The notes beneath the pieces are model-generated. The model ran no database searches, was not told the origin of the DNA, and saw only the letters and a program-made list of their open reading frames with translations. A DNA stretch of 60,301 nucleotides from Aphodoplasma sp045592745. GTDB lineage: Bacteria > Bacillota > Clostridia > UBA1381 > UMGS1253. Where the stretch lies: NCBI GenBank assembly GCA_045592745.1, contig JAZNVH010000014.1:1-60301 (forward strand), written 5' to 3'. Positions 8,046 through 16,851 of the stretch are shown here, piece by piece (positions within the stretch are counted from its first letter, which is position 1; each line of letters starts with the position of its first letter). The translations under genes were made by a program, and so were the position numbers.

Positions 8046-9401
8046 TTATCCTAGAAGTCCTTCTATAAGTGATGCAAGTGCTTTTGCTTTTTCTGTAAGC
8101 CAGTCTTTATCGTTTCCTTCGAGCATAACGCGTACTACCGGCTCTGTTCCGGAAGGACGAATCAAGATTCTGCCTTCACCTTTAAGAGCTTCTTCAAGAG
8201 CTGCAATCTCTTTTGTGATTTGCTCATTTTGCGTAAGCTGAGGCTTGTTTTCATTTTTAACGCGTGCATTTACAAGCACCTGCGGAAGAACGTTCATAAC
8301 ACCTCTAAGCTCGGAAAGCGGCTTTTTGGTTTTTTGCATTACTTCAAGAAGTAAAAGCGCCGACAAAAGTCCGTCACCTGTAGAGTTATAATCAAGGCAG
8401 ATAATATGGCCTGATTCTTCTCCGCCAAGAACGTAATCTGATTTAAGCATTTCCTCAAGCACATAGCGGTCGCCTACTGCTGTTTGCACAGCGTTTATAC
8501 CAAGCTTTTTCGCACCGATAAAAAATCCGAGATTGCTCATAACAGTTGCGGCAATTGAATTATTTTTAAGCTTGCCGTTTTCCTTCATATATTTTCCTAC
8601 TATAAGCATAATTTCATCGCCTGTAAGGCGTACGCCTTTTTCGTCAACAGCAAGCATTCTGTCAGCGTCACCATCAAAGGCGATGCCGATATCATAACAA
8701 GCGTCATCTGCCACCTTTTTCGCAAGCTTATCTATATGTGTTGAGCCACAATTTGCGTTAATGTTTATTCCGTCAGGCTCACAGCTTATGCACTTCACTT
8801 TTGCACCAAGCTTTTCAAATGCACGAGGGGCAATTTTTGAATTTGCACCGTTTGAACAGTCTACCAAAAGATTAAGACCATCAAGAGAACAGCCGATTGC
8901 CGAAGATAAATATTCAATGTAATCATTTGCTGCATTTTCGCCGTCTGTGCAGCATCCTACACCTTCGTGTGTCGGAAATTCGGTGCCCGGATTTTTTCCG
9001 TCAAGGATAATTTCTTCGATTTTTTCTTCTACCTCATCGCTGAGTTTGTAGCCTTGTGAGTTAAAAAACTTTATTCCGTTGTACTCAAACGAGTTATGCG
9101 ATGCGGATATTACAACGCCTGCATCTGCGCCATATTTTCTTACAAGATAAGCAACGGCTGGTGTAGGAATTACACCAAGCTTTATAACCTGTGCGCCTGT
9201 AGAGCATATTCCTGCCTCGAGAGCACATTCAAGCATGTCGCCCGAAAGACGAGTGTCTTTGCCTACGAGAATTTTAGGTGTGTGAGAAAGTTCTTTTGTA
9301 AGCACCGTTGCGCCTGCATAGCCAAGCTTAAATGCAAGCTCTGCCGTAAGCTCTTTGTTTGCAACGCCTCTTACACCATCAGTTCCAAATAATCTACCCA
9401 A
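8046..9401 (-). CDS. glmM: phosphoglucosamine mutase
   Basis: Converts glucosamine-6-phosphate to glucosamine-1-phosphate for UDP-GlcNAc and peptidoglycan synthesis. Length 451 residues, family-typical. Motifs: N-terminal GRLFGTDGVRGVAN, phosphoserine loop VVISASHNSFEYNG, metal-binding loop AFDGDADRM, sugar-binding GGEESGHI, and the phosphate-binding RPSGTEPVVRVM near the C-terminus. Start is TTG at 9401 with GGGAGG about 9 bases upstream; the protein aligns with GlmM starts from this codon. It is a single-gene unit. Confidence 0.96.
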   Translation of the reverse strand: MGRLFGTDGVRGVANKELTAELAFKLGYAGATVLTKELSHTPKILVGKDTRLSGDMLECALEAGICSTGAQVIKLGVIPTPAVAYLVRKYGADAGVVISASHNSFEYNGIKFFNSQGYKLSDEVEEKIEEIILDGKNPGTEFPTHEGVGCCTDGENAANDYIEYLSSAIGCSLDGLNLLVDCSNGANSKIAPRAFEKLGAKVKCISCEPDGININANCGSTHIDKLAKKVADDACYDIGIAFDGDADRMLAVDEKGVRLTGDEIMLIVGKYMKENGKLKNNSIAATVMSNLGFFIGAKKLGINAVQTAVGDRYVLEEMLKSDYVLGGEESGHIICLDYNSTGDGLLSALLLLEVMQKTKKPLSELRGVMNVLPQVLVNARVKNENKPQLTQNEQITKEIAALEEALKGEGRILIRPSGTEPVVRVMLEGNDKDWLTEKAKALASLIEGLLG

Positions 9402-9470
9402 AGTATAAACCTCCCTGTTTTGTATAATTGGGTTAAAACAATTATACTCATTCGATTTTTTACAATATTA

Positions 9471-9499
9471 ATTATACTATGCACAAATTTTAAATTCAA
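9471..9499 (-). promoter_or_regulatory. probable glmM promoter
   Basis: On the minus strand TTGAAT (9494-9499) is followed after 17 bases by TATAAT (9471-9476), about 70 bases upstream of the TTG start. A second TATAAT-like box at about 9441-9446 lacks a good -35. Confidence 0.6.
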
Positions 9500-9582
9500 T
9501 ATTTCTAAAAGAAAAAATTGTTTTTCTTTTAAGAGTGCGTATAACTTGGTAATTTTTTGTGAATAGTTAACATTTGTATCGC

Positions 9583-9611
9583 TTGACAATAGGGCAGTTT
9601 TATGGTTAAAT
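9583..9611 (+). promoter_or_regulatory. luxS-mtnN promoter
   Basis: TTGACA (9583-9588), 17-base spacer, TTAAAT (9606-9611), about 54 bases before the luxS ATG. Confidence 0.7.
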
Positions 9612-9664
9612 AGACTCGATAATGAGCAAAAACATAATAAACTAAAAAACAGAGAGGAAAAATT

Positions 9665-10117
9665 ATGGAAAAGATTGCAAGCTTTACAGTCAATCACGAA
9701 ACGCTTGAAACGGGATTGTATATTTCGCGCATTGACGGCGATATTACAACGTATGATTTGCGCACAAGAAAGCCTAATACAAATGACCTTATGGACCATT
9801 CGACAATGCACTCATGCGAGCACATGTTTGCAACATATATACGAAATTCTTCTATTAAAGAAGATGTGATATATTTTGGCCCTATGGGATGCCAGACGGG
9901 CTTTTATCTTCTTGTAAGAAATGCAGACAATAAAAAGGTGCTCGAAGTATTGAAAAAAGCGTGCGCTGATGTGCTTTCACACGAAGGTGAGGTTTTTGGA
10001 AATTCTTCTGTTGAATGTGGAAATTATAAAACACTAAGCCTTGAAAATGCAAAAAAAGAGTGTGCGCGTTATCTCGAGGTTTTAAAAAGAGTTGACGCAG
10101 ATAATCTTAACTATTAA
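9665..10117 (+). CDS. luxS: S-ribosylhomocysteine lyase (AI-2 synthesis)
   Basis: Splits S-ribosylhomocysteine into homocysteine and DPD, the precursor of autoinducer-2; Fe/Zn-dependent and cytosolic. 150 residues. The metal-binding HxxEH motif is present as MHSCEHMFATY. The catalytic Cys sits in GPMGCQTGFYL. The N-terminal NHETLETGLYISR also fits. RBS is GAGAGGAAAA. Fourteen bases separate it from mtnN, which supplies its substrate, so this is a complete two-step SAH detoxification operon. Confidence 0.97.
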   Translation: MEKIASFTVNHETLETGLYISRIDGDITTYDLRTRKPNTNDLMDHSTMHSCEHMFATYIRNSSIKEDVIYFGPMGCQTGFYLLVRNADNKKVLEVLKKACADVLSHEGEVFGNSSVECGNYKTLSLENAKKECARYLEVLKRVDADNLNY

Positions 10118-10131
10118 CGGAGGGATAAAAA

Positions 10132-10824
10132 ATGCTTGGAATTATAGGTGCTATGGATATTGAAGTTGATATGCTAAAATCGATGCTTTCTGATACGCAA
10201 ACCGAAACAATCAGCACAGTTGAGTTTGTAAAAGGAAAGCTTTCCGAAAAAGAGGTTGTCGTGGCGCGCTGTGGTATTGGAAAGGTAAATGCTGCAATAT
10301 GTGCTCAGAGCATGATTTTAAAATATGCTCCCGATGCGATAATCAATATAGGTGTTGGCGGCTCTTTATCAAACCTTCTTGATATAGGTGATGTTGCAAT
10401 AGCAGATTATGTTGTTCAAAGCGATGCTGATACTTCGCCGCTTGGTGACCCTGTTGGTTTGATTTCTACGATTAATATTATAAAAATACCATGCAGCGAA
10501 GCTGTGACAAGTTTGCTTTCAAAGTGCGCTGACAAGCTTGGTCTTCACAGCGTGCGTGGAACGATTTCGACGAGTGATGCTTTTATTGCAGACAGTAGCA
10601 AAAAAGACTGGCTTGTTTCCAACTTTGATGCAATTGCGTGCGAAATGGAGGGTGGAAGCATCGGTCATGTGTGCTATGTAAATGGTGTGGAGTTTGGTGT
10701 GCTTCGTGCAGTTTCTGACAAAGCGGACGGAAGCTCGCATATGGACTACGGTCAGTTTTGTGCTATGGCGGCAAAAAACTCTACTGCTTTAATATGTGAG
10801 TATATAAAAGCGATGAAAGATTGA
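10132..10824 (+). CDS. mtnN: 5'-methylthioadenosine/S-adenosylhomocysteine nucleosidase
   Basis: Removes adenine from SAH and MTA. 230 residues. Motifs: N-terminal LGIIGAMDIEVDML with the catalytic-site Glu, VVARCGIGKVNAA, NIGVGGSL, the purine-binding ACEMEGGSIGHV, and the catalytic Asp in AVSDKADG. RBS CGGAGGG upstream of the ATG. It works directly upstream of LuxS in the activated methyl cycle; the homocysteine product can be remethylated by the MetH encoded near 34-36 kb. Confidence 0.95.
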   Translation: MLGIIGAMDIEVDMLKSMLSDTQTETISTVEFVKGKLSEKEVVVARCGIGKVNAAICAQSMILKYAPDAIINIGVGGSLSNLLDIGDVAIADYVVQSDADTSPLGDPVGLISTINIIKIPCSEAVTSLLSKCADKLGLHSVRGTISTSDAFIADSSKKDWLVSNFDAIACEMEGGSIGHVCYVNGVEFGVLRAVSDKADGSSHMDYGQFCAMAAKNSTALICEYIKAMKD

Positions 10825-10837
10825 TAGGGGATATAAA

Positions 10838-10871
10838 AAGGGATGTGATATAAATTTATATCACAGCCCTT
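10838..10871 (-). terminator. terminator of mecA (and end of luxS-mtnN)
   Basis: Long stem: AAGGG-TGTGATATAA pairs with TTATATCACA-CCCTT. The minus strand continues with TTTTTAT, so it terminates the minus-strand gene; it can also block luxS-mtnN read-through. Confidence 0.8.
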
Positions 10872-10878
10872 AAAATTA

Positions 10879-11493
10879 TCAGAAGCAGCGTCTTAACGCT
10901 TCATAATCCTTGTGTTCGGCAAATTTGACAGCGTGCTCGTGAATATATGCGCCTGTGCATATATCGTGTCGCATTGGCTTTGCATATTCACTTAAAACCA
11001 CGCATAATTTATTAAAGTCATCCCGGCATCGTTTTATTCCAAGATAAAATTCGTTTTGTGATTTATACAAGACAGTATCTCGCAACAACTCATAACCAAC
11101 CGAGTCAAGCATCTGGCAGAAATCGTCAAGCGAATCAAATATAAAATATGACATAGAATTCTGTGAAACGATGCGCGATGTATAGTTTCCGTTTAAAAAC
11201 TTTTGCTTTTTGACATAGCCTGATATCTGTTTTTGCATTTTTTCGTAATCGTAACCTACACGCGTAATTACAAAAACAAAATTTTCCCCTTGGGGCCGCG
11301 CTTCAACGAGTATATTTGAATTTAATAATTCGTCATCAGCTGCGTCATATGACTGTTTTATAAGTGAGGCTATAAAATCTTTAAGCTGGGGCAAATCGGG
11401 TGAAATTTCTCTTGGGTTTATGTCCCATGTGTTGAGTTCTTCGGGCGTAACCGTAACTTTAATTTTGTCTGTTGAAAGCTTTTCAATTTTCAT
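10879..11493 (-). CDS. mecA: MecA-family ClpC adaptor protein
   Basis: MecA proteins bring substrates such as ComK or unfolded proteins to ClpCP. The 204-residue product begins MKIEKLSTDKIKVTVTPEEL, the hallmark N-terminal substrate-binding domain. A variable linker follows, then a C-terminal ClpC-binding domain of about 100 residues with YIFDSLDDFCQ-type sequence (here FIFDSLDDFCQML) and NEFYLGI. RBS AAGGGAGAGATT. Clostridia often keep MecA without a complete competence pathway, so the substrate is uncertain. Single-gene unit, convergent with mtnN. Confidence 0.85.
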   Translation of the reverse strand: MKIEKLSTDKIKVTVTPEELNTWDINPREISPDLPQLKDFIASLIKQSYDAADDELLNSNILVEARPQGENFVFVITRVGYDYEKMQKQISGYVKKQKFLNGNYTSRIVSQNSMSYFIFDSLDDFCQMLDSVGYELLRDTVLYKSQNEFYLGIKRCRDDFNKLCVVLSEYAKPMRHDICTGAYIHEHAVKFAEHKDYEALRRCF

Positions 11494-11718
11494 GCTAATC
11501 TCTCCCTTCGATGCAGGACGCTCAAACTACACTAATTTAAAGTGTGGTGTAAATATATTATATTATGCTGATAGAGGTTTTGCTATAACAGTTATGTGAC
11601 TGTTATATTACTATTGCGTAACTTTGAGTGTATTATACACGAAAAAGTATATAAAAGAAAAATTTTCATTACGTTTTTTTACAAAAATCACCAAATATTG
11701 TTATTTATTTAACTATAA

Positions 11719-11747
11719 TTGCAATATGTAGATTAATATGTTAAAAT
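11719..11747 (+). promoter_or_regulatory. probable rnf operon promoter
   Basis: TTGCAA (11719-11724), 17 bases, TAAAAT (11742-11747), 44 bases before the rnfC start. The remainder of the 11494-11790 gap is AT-rich with no gene seen. Confidence 0.6.
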
Positions 11748-11790
11748 ATACTATGTATGCAAAGATTTATCGAAAAGGAGATGATAACAA

Positions 11791-13131
11791 GTGGCATATA
11801 GTTTTAAGGGAGGAATTCATCCCGATGATAACAAAACATATACAAACAATGTACCGATATGTGTTTTAGACGGTGTAAGTGAGCACGTTTATCCGCTTAT
11901 ACAGCATATTGGTGCACCGCTTGAGCCAATAGTGGAAATCGGAAGCCATGTTAATGTGGGAACAAAAATTGCTGATTCCCAGGCTTTTGTATCAGCGCCT
12001 ATTCACAGCTCTGTTTCGGGAACTGTCAAGGCGATTGAGAAAAGACTTCATCCCAATGGAGCCTATGTTATGAGTATTATAGTCGAAAACGACGGCGAGT
12101 ATACAATTGACGAAACCGTTACGCCGAAGGGCAAGCTTGAAGATTTATCGCCCGAAGAGATTATAAAAATTGTTCGCGAGGCGGGCATTGTGGGTATGGG
12201 CGGCGCAGGCTTTCCAACACATGTCAAGCTTTCTGTGCCAAAGGATAAGAAAATCGAATACATAATCGTAAACGGAGCAGAGTGTGAGCCATACTTAACG
12301 AGCGACCACAGGGTACTTTTGGAAACTCCGGATATGGTTTTGTTCGGTTTAAAAGCAATTATGCGTGTGCTTGGATTAGACGTTGGACATATTGCGATAG
12401 AAAAAAACAAGCCCGACGCTATTTTGCTTATAAAAGAAAAGCTTAAAGAGAGTGAATATGAGGGAATAAAGCTGTGCGAGCTTAAAACAAAGTATCCTCA
12501 GGGAGCAGAAAAACAGCTTATATGGGCAATTACAGGACGTGAAGTGCCAAGCGGCGGGCTTCCTGCAGATGCGGGTGCAGTTGTAGTAAATGTAGATACT
12601 GCGGTAGCTGTTGCAACTGCAATAAAAACGGGTATGCCTTCAATAAGACGTATAGTTACGGTGTCGGGTGATGCAGTTGCAAAGCCTTCTAACTTTGAAG
12701 TACGTACAGGCGTAAGCTTTGAAACTTTGTTTGAAAAAGCGGGCGGCTTTATAAAAGCCCCTGAAAAGATAATCATGGGTGGCCCTATGATGGGACAGGC
12801 GCAATCGTCATTAAAGGTTCCGGTTGTAAAGGGAACATCGGCGCTTTTGGCGTTTAGCTCGGATATGAATGTTTATGACGAGGATGAAACCTGTATACGC
12901 TGCGGAAAGTGCGTGAAGGCTTGCCCTATGCATTTGATGCCTTTATACCTTAATATGTATGCCCAGGAGCGCGACTATGAGATGTGCGAAAAATATCACA
13001 TACTTGATTGTATCGAGTGCGGAGTATGTTCATATTTGTGCCCCGGTCGTCGTCATCCGCTTCAGAATATCCGTGTTGCAAAGCAAAAGGTGCTTGAAAT
13101 GAAGCGTGCAAGAGAAAGTGGCAAGAAATAA
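11791..13131 (+). CDS. rnfC: Rnf electron transport complex subunit C
   Basis: Peripheral NADH-binding subunit of the ferredoxin:NAD+ oxidoreductase. 446 residues, starting at GTG with AAAAGGAGATG upstream. Domain order: N-terminal barrel-sandwich region (GGIHPDDNKTYT), NADH/FMN-binding glycine motif MGGAGFPTHVKLS, SLBB-type region, then two 4Fe-4S clusters (CIRCGKCVKACP near residue 370 and CIECGVCSYLCPGR near 410). It leads the operon rnfCDGEAB, the usual clostridial order. Confidence 0.96.
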   Translation: MAYSFKGGIHPDDNKTYTNNVPICVLDGVSEHVYPLIQHIGAPLEPIVEIGSHVNVGTKIADSQAFVSAPIHSSVSGTVKAIEKRLHPNGAYVMSIIVENDGEYTIDETVTPKGKLEDLSPEEIIKIVREAGIVGMGGAGFPTHVKLSVPKDKKIEYIIVNGAECEPYLTSDHRVLLETPDMVLFGLKAIMRVLGLDVGHIAIEKNKPDAILLIKEKLKESEYEGIKLCELKTKYPQGAEKQLIWAITGREVPSGGLPADAGAVVVNVDTAVAVATAIKTGMPSIRRIVTVSGDAVAKPSNFEVRTGVSFETLFEKAGGFIKAPEKIIMGGPMMGQAQSSLKVPVVKGTSALLAFSSDMNVYDEDETCIRCGKCVKACPMHLMPLYLNMYAQERDYEMCEKYHILDCIECGVCSYLCPGRRHPLQNIRVAKQKVLEMKRARESGKK

Positions 13132-13151
13132 GGCTTTAAAAGATAAACTTG

Positions 13152-13190
13152 AGGGGAGGATGCAGAAAATTTTTCTGCAAAAATAATATG
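13152..13190 (+). promoter_or_regulatory. rnfD start region: Shine-Dalgarno separated from ATG by a hairpin
   Basis: AGGGGAGG at 13152-13159 is 28 bases from the ATG at 13188, too far for normal use. The intervening 13161-13179 is a near-perfect inverted repeat (TGCAGAA / TTCTGCA, extendable by AT pairs). If it folds, the effective spacing is about 9 bases. Confidence 0.55.
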
Positions 13191-14231
13191 GCGGATCAAA
13201 AATTTGTCGTATCATTATCACCGCATATATCGACAGCGGAAAATACAAAAACGATAATGCTTGATGTTATAATTGCTCTTATACCAGCACTTATAGCGGG
13301 ATGGTTTTACTTTGGTATACGCGCGCTTGCGGTTGTGTGTGTAAGCGTTATATCATGTGTGCTTGCTGAGTATGTATACCAGTGGCTATATATTGGTTTT
13401 AAAATTAAAAATGAAAAAAGAACAACAATGCGCGATGCGCTAGAGCGTGCTAAATCAAAAACAACTGTCGGCGATTTGAGCGCTGTTGTGACCGGAATGC
13501 TGCTCGCGTACAATCTTCCGGTGACAATACCATATCCTATGGTAATAATCGGCTCTGTGTTTGCAATTATTATTGTAAAACAGCTTTTTGGCGGAATCGG
13601 ACACAACTTTGTCAATCCTGCACTCGGCGCGCGTGCGTTTATGCTTGCGTCGTGGCCTGTTGCAATGACATCGTTTGTATCGCCGGTGATGAGCTTTTCA
13701 AAGTATATAAACCGTGTTGATGTATTGACAAGTGCAACTCCGCTTTCCTTGTTAAAGGAGGGCTTTGAAAGTGCTGCAGCACCGTCTTTGTATGATGCGT
13801 TTTTGGGACGAATTGGCGGATGTATTGGTGAAACAGCTGCGCTTCTTATACTAATTGGAGGAATTTATCTTATGGTGCGCCGCGTTATCGATGCACGTAT
13901 ACCGCTTGCGTACATAGCAAGCTTTGCGCTTTTGGTATTTTTCTTCGGTTCACAACCATACAATATAAATTTTGTTATGTATCATTTGTGCACAGGCGGT
14001 TTTATGCTTGGAGCCTTCTTTATGGCTACCGATTATGTGACAACGCCCACTACAAAAATGGGACACATCATCTTTGGAATAGGCTGTGGTATACTCACAT
14101 TTGTTATAAGACGTTTTGGCGGATATCCCGAAGGAGTTTCATATTCTATACTTCTTATGAACGTGGTAACACCGCTTATAGATAAGTATGTTCATCCGAG
14201 AAAATTCGGGGAGGTGTCAAAGCGTGGATAA
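13188..14231 (+). CDS. rnfD: Rnf electron transport complex subunit D
   Basis: Integral membrane subunit carrying covalent FMN. 347 residues from the ATG at 13188; the frame is open further upstream to a TTG at 13149, but the protein family starts with a short KFVVSLSPHIS segment, as here. About ten membrane segments. NPALGARAFMLASWP is a conserved core motif. LTSATPLSLL contains the Thr to which flavin is attached. MATDYVTTPTTKMG is a further family signature. Overlaps rnfG by 8 bases. Confidence 0.95.
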   Translation: MADQKFVVSLSPHISTAENTKTIMLDVIIALIPALIAGWFYFGIRALAVVCVSVISCVLAEYVYQWLYIGFKIKNEKRTTMRDALERAKSKTTVGDLSAVVTGMLLAYNLPVTIPYPMVIIGSVFAIIIVKQLFGGIGHNFVNPALGARAFMLASWPVAMTSFVSPVMSFSKYINRVDVLTSATPLSLLKEGFESAAAPSLYDAFLGRIGGCIGETAALLILIGGIYLMVRRVIDARIPLAYIASFALLVFFFGSQPYNINFVMYHLCTGGFMLGAFFMATDYVTTPTTKMGHIIFGIGCGILTFVIRRFGGYPEGVSYSILLMNVVTPLIDKYVHPRKFGEVSKRG

Positions 14232-14805
14232 TCAGATAAAAAATATTTTTAAATATGCTTTGGTTTTGTTTATCATAACCGCGATAACGGCAGCGCTTCT
14301 TGCGTGGGTAAATATGGTAACTGCTGATAAGATTGCACAAAATGCGGTTTTGGCAGAAAATAATGCCCTTCGTGAGGTAATGTCAGATGCCGAAAGCTTT
14401 GAGCCGCTTGACGAGGCATCAGCTACGGGCTACGGTGCACAGGCGATATATATCGCAAAGGATGCATCGGATAAGGCGATAGGTCTGTGCGTTAAGATGG
14501 CAAAAAACGGCTATGGCGGTGAAATTGTAAGTATAATAGGCGTTGATACAGAAGGTATTGTTACCGGTGTAAGCATTATTTCTCACTCGGAAACTCCCGG
14601 TCTTGGCGCAAAGCTTGTAAATGAAGATTTTAAAGGTCAGTTTACAGGCAAGGGAGAGGTAAGCGTTGTAAAAGCCGGAGCAAAAGATGATCAGGTAAAC
14701 GCTATATCAGGTGCAACGATAAGCTCAAAAGCACTTACAGGAAGTGTTAATTCTGCAGTTTCGGTGCTAAAACAAATTAAAGGAGAGGGGATATATATAC
14801 AATGA
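14224..14805 (+). CDS. rnfG: Rnf electron transport complex subunit G
   Basis: FMN-binding subunit facing outward from the membrane. 193 residues from GTG at 14224, chosen because GGGGAGG lies at the right distance; this start overlaps the rnfD end by 8 bases. One N-terminal membrane segment (YALVLFIITAITAALLAWV), then an FMN-binding domain with SHSETPGLGAK and the flavinylation motif SGATISSKAL. Confidence 0.94.
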   Translation: MDNQIKNIFKYALVLFIITAITAALLAWVNMVTADKIAQNAVLAENNALREVMSDAESFEPLDEASATGYGAQAIYIAKDASDKAIGLCVKMAKNGYGGEIVSIIGVDTEGIVTGVSIISHSETPGLGAKLVNEDFKGQFTGKGEVSVVKAGAKDDQVNAISGATISSKALTGSVNSAVSVLKQIKGEGIYIQ

Positions 14806-15422
14806 AAAAGAATAAGTATTTAGCCACTCTTTTTAATGGACTTTTAACTGAAAACCCGACATTTGTACAGCTTATCGGAATGTGTCCGACGCTTGCTGTT
14901 ACGACTACGCTTCAAAACGGTGTAACTATGGGTATTGCGGCGACGCTTGTGCTTGTTGCATCAAACGTTGTAATCTCACTTTTAAGAAGATTTATACCGG
15001 ACAAGATAAGAATTGCAGCATATATCGTAATTATCGCAGGCTTTGTATCAATTATTGAGATGCTGTTAAATGCATTTTTGCCCGCACTTGCAGAAAGCCT
15101 TGGAATCTTTATTCCGCTTATAGTGGTAAACTGTATAATTCTTGCGCGTGCCGAAGCATTTGCATCAAAAAATACCGTAGCGCTTTCAGCACTTGACGGG
15201 CTTGGTATGGGACTTGGATTTACATGTGCTCTTGCAATTGTATCAGCAATTCGTGAAATTCTTGGCGCAGGTACAATATGGGGCGTAAATGTTCTTTTTG
15301 GTGCGCCTGCTATGACTATGTTTATACTTCCTCCCGGAGGATTTATAATTTTAGGTCTTGTAATAGGTATGATACAGCTTATTGCGGCGACAGCTAAAAA
15401 GAGAAAAGGCGGTGATGCATAA
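14802..15422 (+). CDS. rnfE: Rnf electron transport complex subunit E
   Basis: Multi-spanning membrane subunit of the RnfA/E (NqrD/E) family, 206 residues with about six membrane segments. Motifs: FNGLLTENPTFVQLIGMCPTL, the cluster-binding Cys in that segment, IPLIVVNCIILARAEAFA and LGMGLGFTCAL. ATG overlaps rnfG by four bases, with GGAGAGGGG upstream. Confidence 0.95.
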   Translation: MKKNKYLATLFNGLLTENPTFVQLIGMCPTLAVTTTLQNGVTMGIAATLVLVASNVVISLLRRFIPDKIRIAAYIVIIAGFVSIIEMLLNAFLPALAESLGIFIPLIVVNCIILARAEAFASKNTVALSALDGLGMGLGFTCALAIVSAIREILGAGTIWGVNVLFGAPAMTMFILPPGGFIILGLVIGMIQLIAATAKKRKGGDA

Positions 15423-16003
15423 TGGTTGCAGAGCTTTTTACAATTTCACTTACGGCTATATTGATTGAAAATTTTGTGCTTGTAAAGTTTTTGGGAATAT
15501 GTCCGTTTTTAGGTGTATCAAAGAGAGTTGATACAGCAGTAGGTATGGGCTGCGCCGTTGCGTTTGTAATGACGCTTGCATCTGCCATAACATATGCGGT
15601 ATGGACATATATGCTTGTGCCGCTTGGTCTTGAGTATTTGCAGACTATTGCATTTATACTCGTAATTGCCGTTTTGGTACAGTTCGTAGAAATGGTTTTG
15701 CAAAAGCTTATGCCGTCACTTTATAATGCACTTGGTATATATTTGCCGCTTATTACGACAAACTGCGCAGTGCTTGGTGTTGCAATTTTAAATATTGACA
15801 ACGGCTATAACTTTATAAGCTCGGTTGTATACGGACTTACTGCTGCTATCGGTTTTACGCTTGCGATTGTACTTTTTGCAGGTGTGCGTGAAAGAACAAA
15901 GTTTTCGAAAATTCCAAAGTGTCTTGAAGGATTTCCGATAGCGCTTATCAGTGCGGGACTTATTGCACTTGCGTTTATGGGCTTTTCCGGATTTAAAATC
16001 TGA
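15422..16003 (+). CDS. rnfA: Rnf electron transport complex subunit A
   Basis: Paralogue of RnfE with inverted topology, 193 residues and six membrane segments. IENFVLVKFLGICPFLGVS and LPLITTNCAVLGVAI carry the two Cys residues thought to hold a shared 2Fe-2S cluster with RnfE. Its ATG overlaps the rnfE stop (TAATG). Confidence 0.95.
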   Translation: MVAELFTISLTAILIENFVLVKFLGICPFLGVSKRVDTAVGMGCAVAFVMTLASAITYAVWTYMLVPLGLEYLQTIAFILVIAVLVQFVEMVLQKLMPSLYNALGIYLPLITTNCAVLGVAILNIDNGYNFISSVVYGLTAAIGFTLAIVLFAGVRERTKFSKIPKCLEGFPIALISAGLIALAFMGFSGFKI

Positions 16004-16057
16004 GAAGGACTAAGCTTATTATAGTGTACGATTTAAAGGAAAGGAAGGGTTCGTATT

Positions 16058-16837
16058 ATGCAGATATTGATATCTCTTTTAATACTTGGTGGACTTGGAC
16101 TCTTGTTCGGAGCGCTGCTTGGATATGCGTCAAAGGTTTTTCATGTTGAAAGTGATGAGAGAATAGATAAAATTGTATCGTGTCTACCCGGCGCAAACTG
16201 TGGAGGCTGCGGCTTTGCCGGATGTTCAAACTTTGCTGCCTCGGTTGTAAGCGGAGATGCACCTTACTCAGGATGTCCTGTATGTAATTCATCGCAGCGT
16301 GAGCATATTGCAAAGATTATGGGTGTAACGGCGGGCGAGGAAGAAAAAATGAGTGCTGTTGTACTTTGCAGTGGCTCATCAAGTGTTACTGAGCAAAAAT
16401 ATGTTTATAAAGGCATAAATGACTGTAATGCGGCTATGCGTCTTGGCGGAGGTCAAAAACAGTGCGAATATGCTTGTCTTGGTCTTGGCACATGTCAGGG
16501 TGTTTGTAAATTTGGCGCAATTTCTATAAAAGACGGAGTTGCGGTTATTGACAAGGAAAAATGTACTGCTTGCGGAATGTGCGTAAATGCTTGTCCGAAG
16601 CATGTTATAAAGATTTTGCCCGAGAAGGCTGAAAGAATCGTTCTTTGCAGCTCAAAGCAAAAGGGCGCAGTGGTTACAAAAGCGTGCCGTGTAGGCTGTA
16701 TTGGATGCGGTCTTTGCGCTAAGGTTTGTCCGTCAGAGGCGATTACGATAGAGGATAATCTTGCAGTTGTTGACAGCGCAAAATGCACAAACTGCGGTGC
16801 TTGTAAAGAAAAATGCCCGCGTGGTATTATTGCTTAA
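16058..16837 (+). CDS. rnfB: Rnf electron transport complex subunit B
   Basis: Ferredoxin-accepting iron-sulfur subunit, 259 residues. An N-terminal membrane helix (LISLLILGGLGLLFGALLG) is followed by the Fe4S4 domain LPGANCGGCGFAGC...SGCPVC. Then come CEYACLGLGTCQGVC and three ferredoxin motifs: CTACGMCVNACP, CIGCGLCAKVCP and CTNCGACKEKCP. It lies 54 bases after rnfA with AAAGGAAAGG upstream. As in other clostridia it closes the core operon. Confidence 0.96.
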   Translation: MQILISLLILGGLGLLFGALLGYASKVFHVESDERIDKIVSCLPGANCGGCGFAGCSNFAASVVSGDAPYSGCPVCNSSQREHIAKIMGVTAGEEEKMSAVVLCSGSSSVTEQKYVYKGINDCNAAMRLGGGQKQCEYACLGLGTCQGVCKFGAISIKDGVAVIDKEKCTACGMCVNACPKHVIKILPEKAERIVLCSSKQKGAVVTKACRVGCIGCGLCAKVCPSEAITIEDNLAVVDSAKCTNCGACKEKCPRGIIA

Positions 16838-16851
16838 ACGGAGGATGTAAT

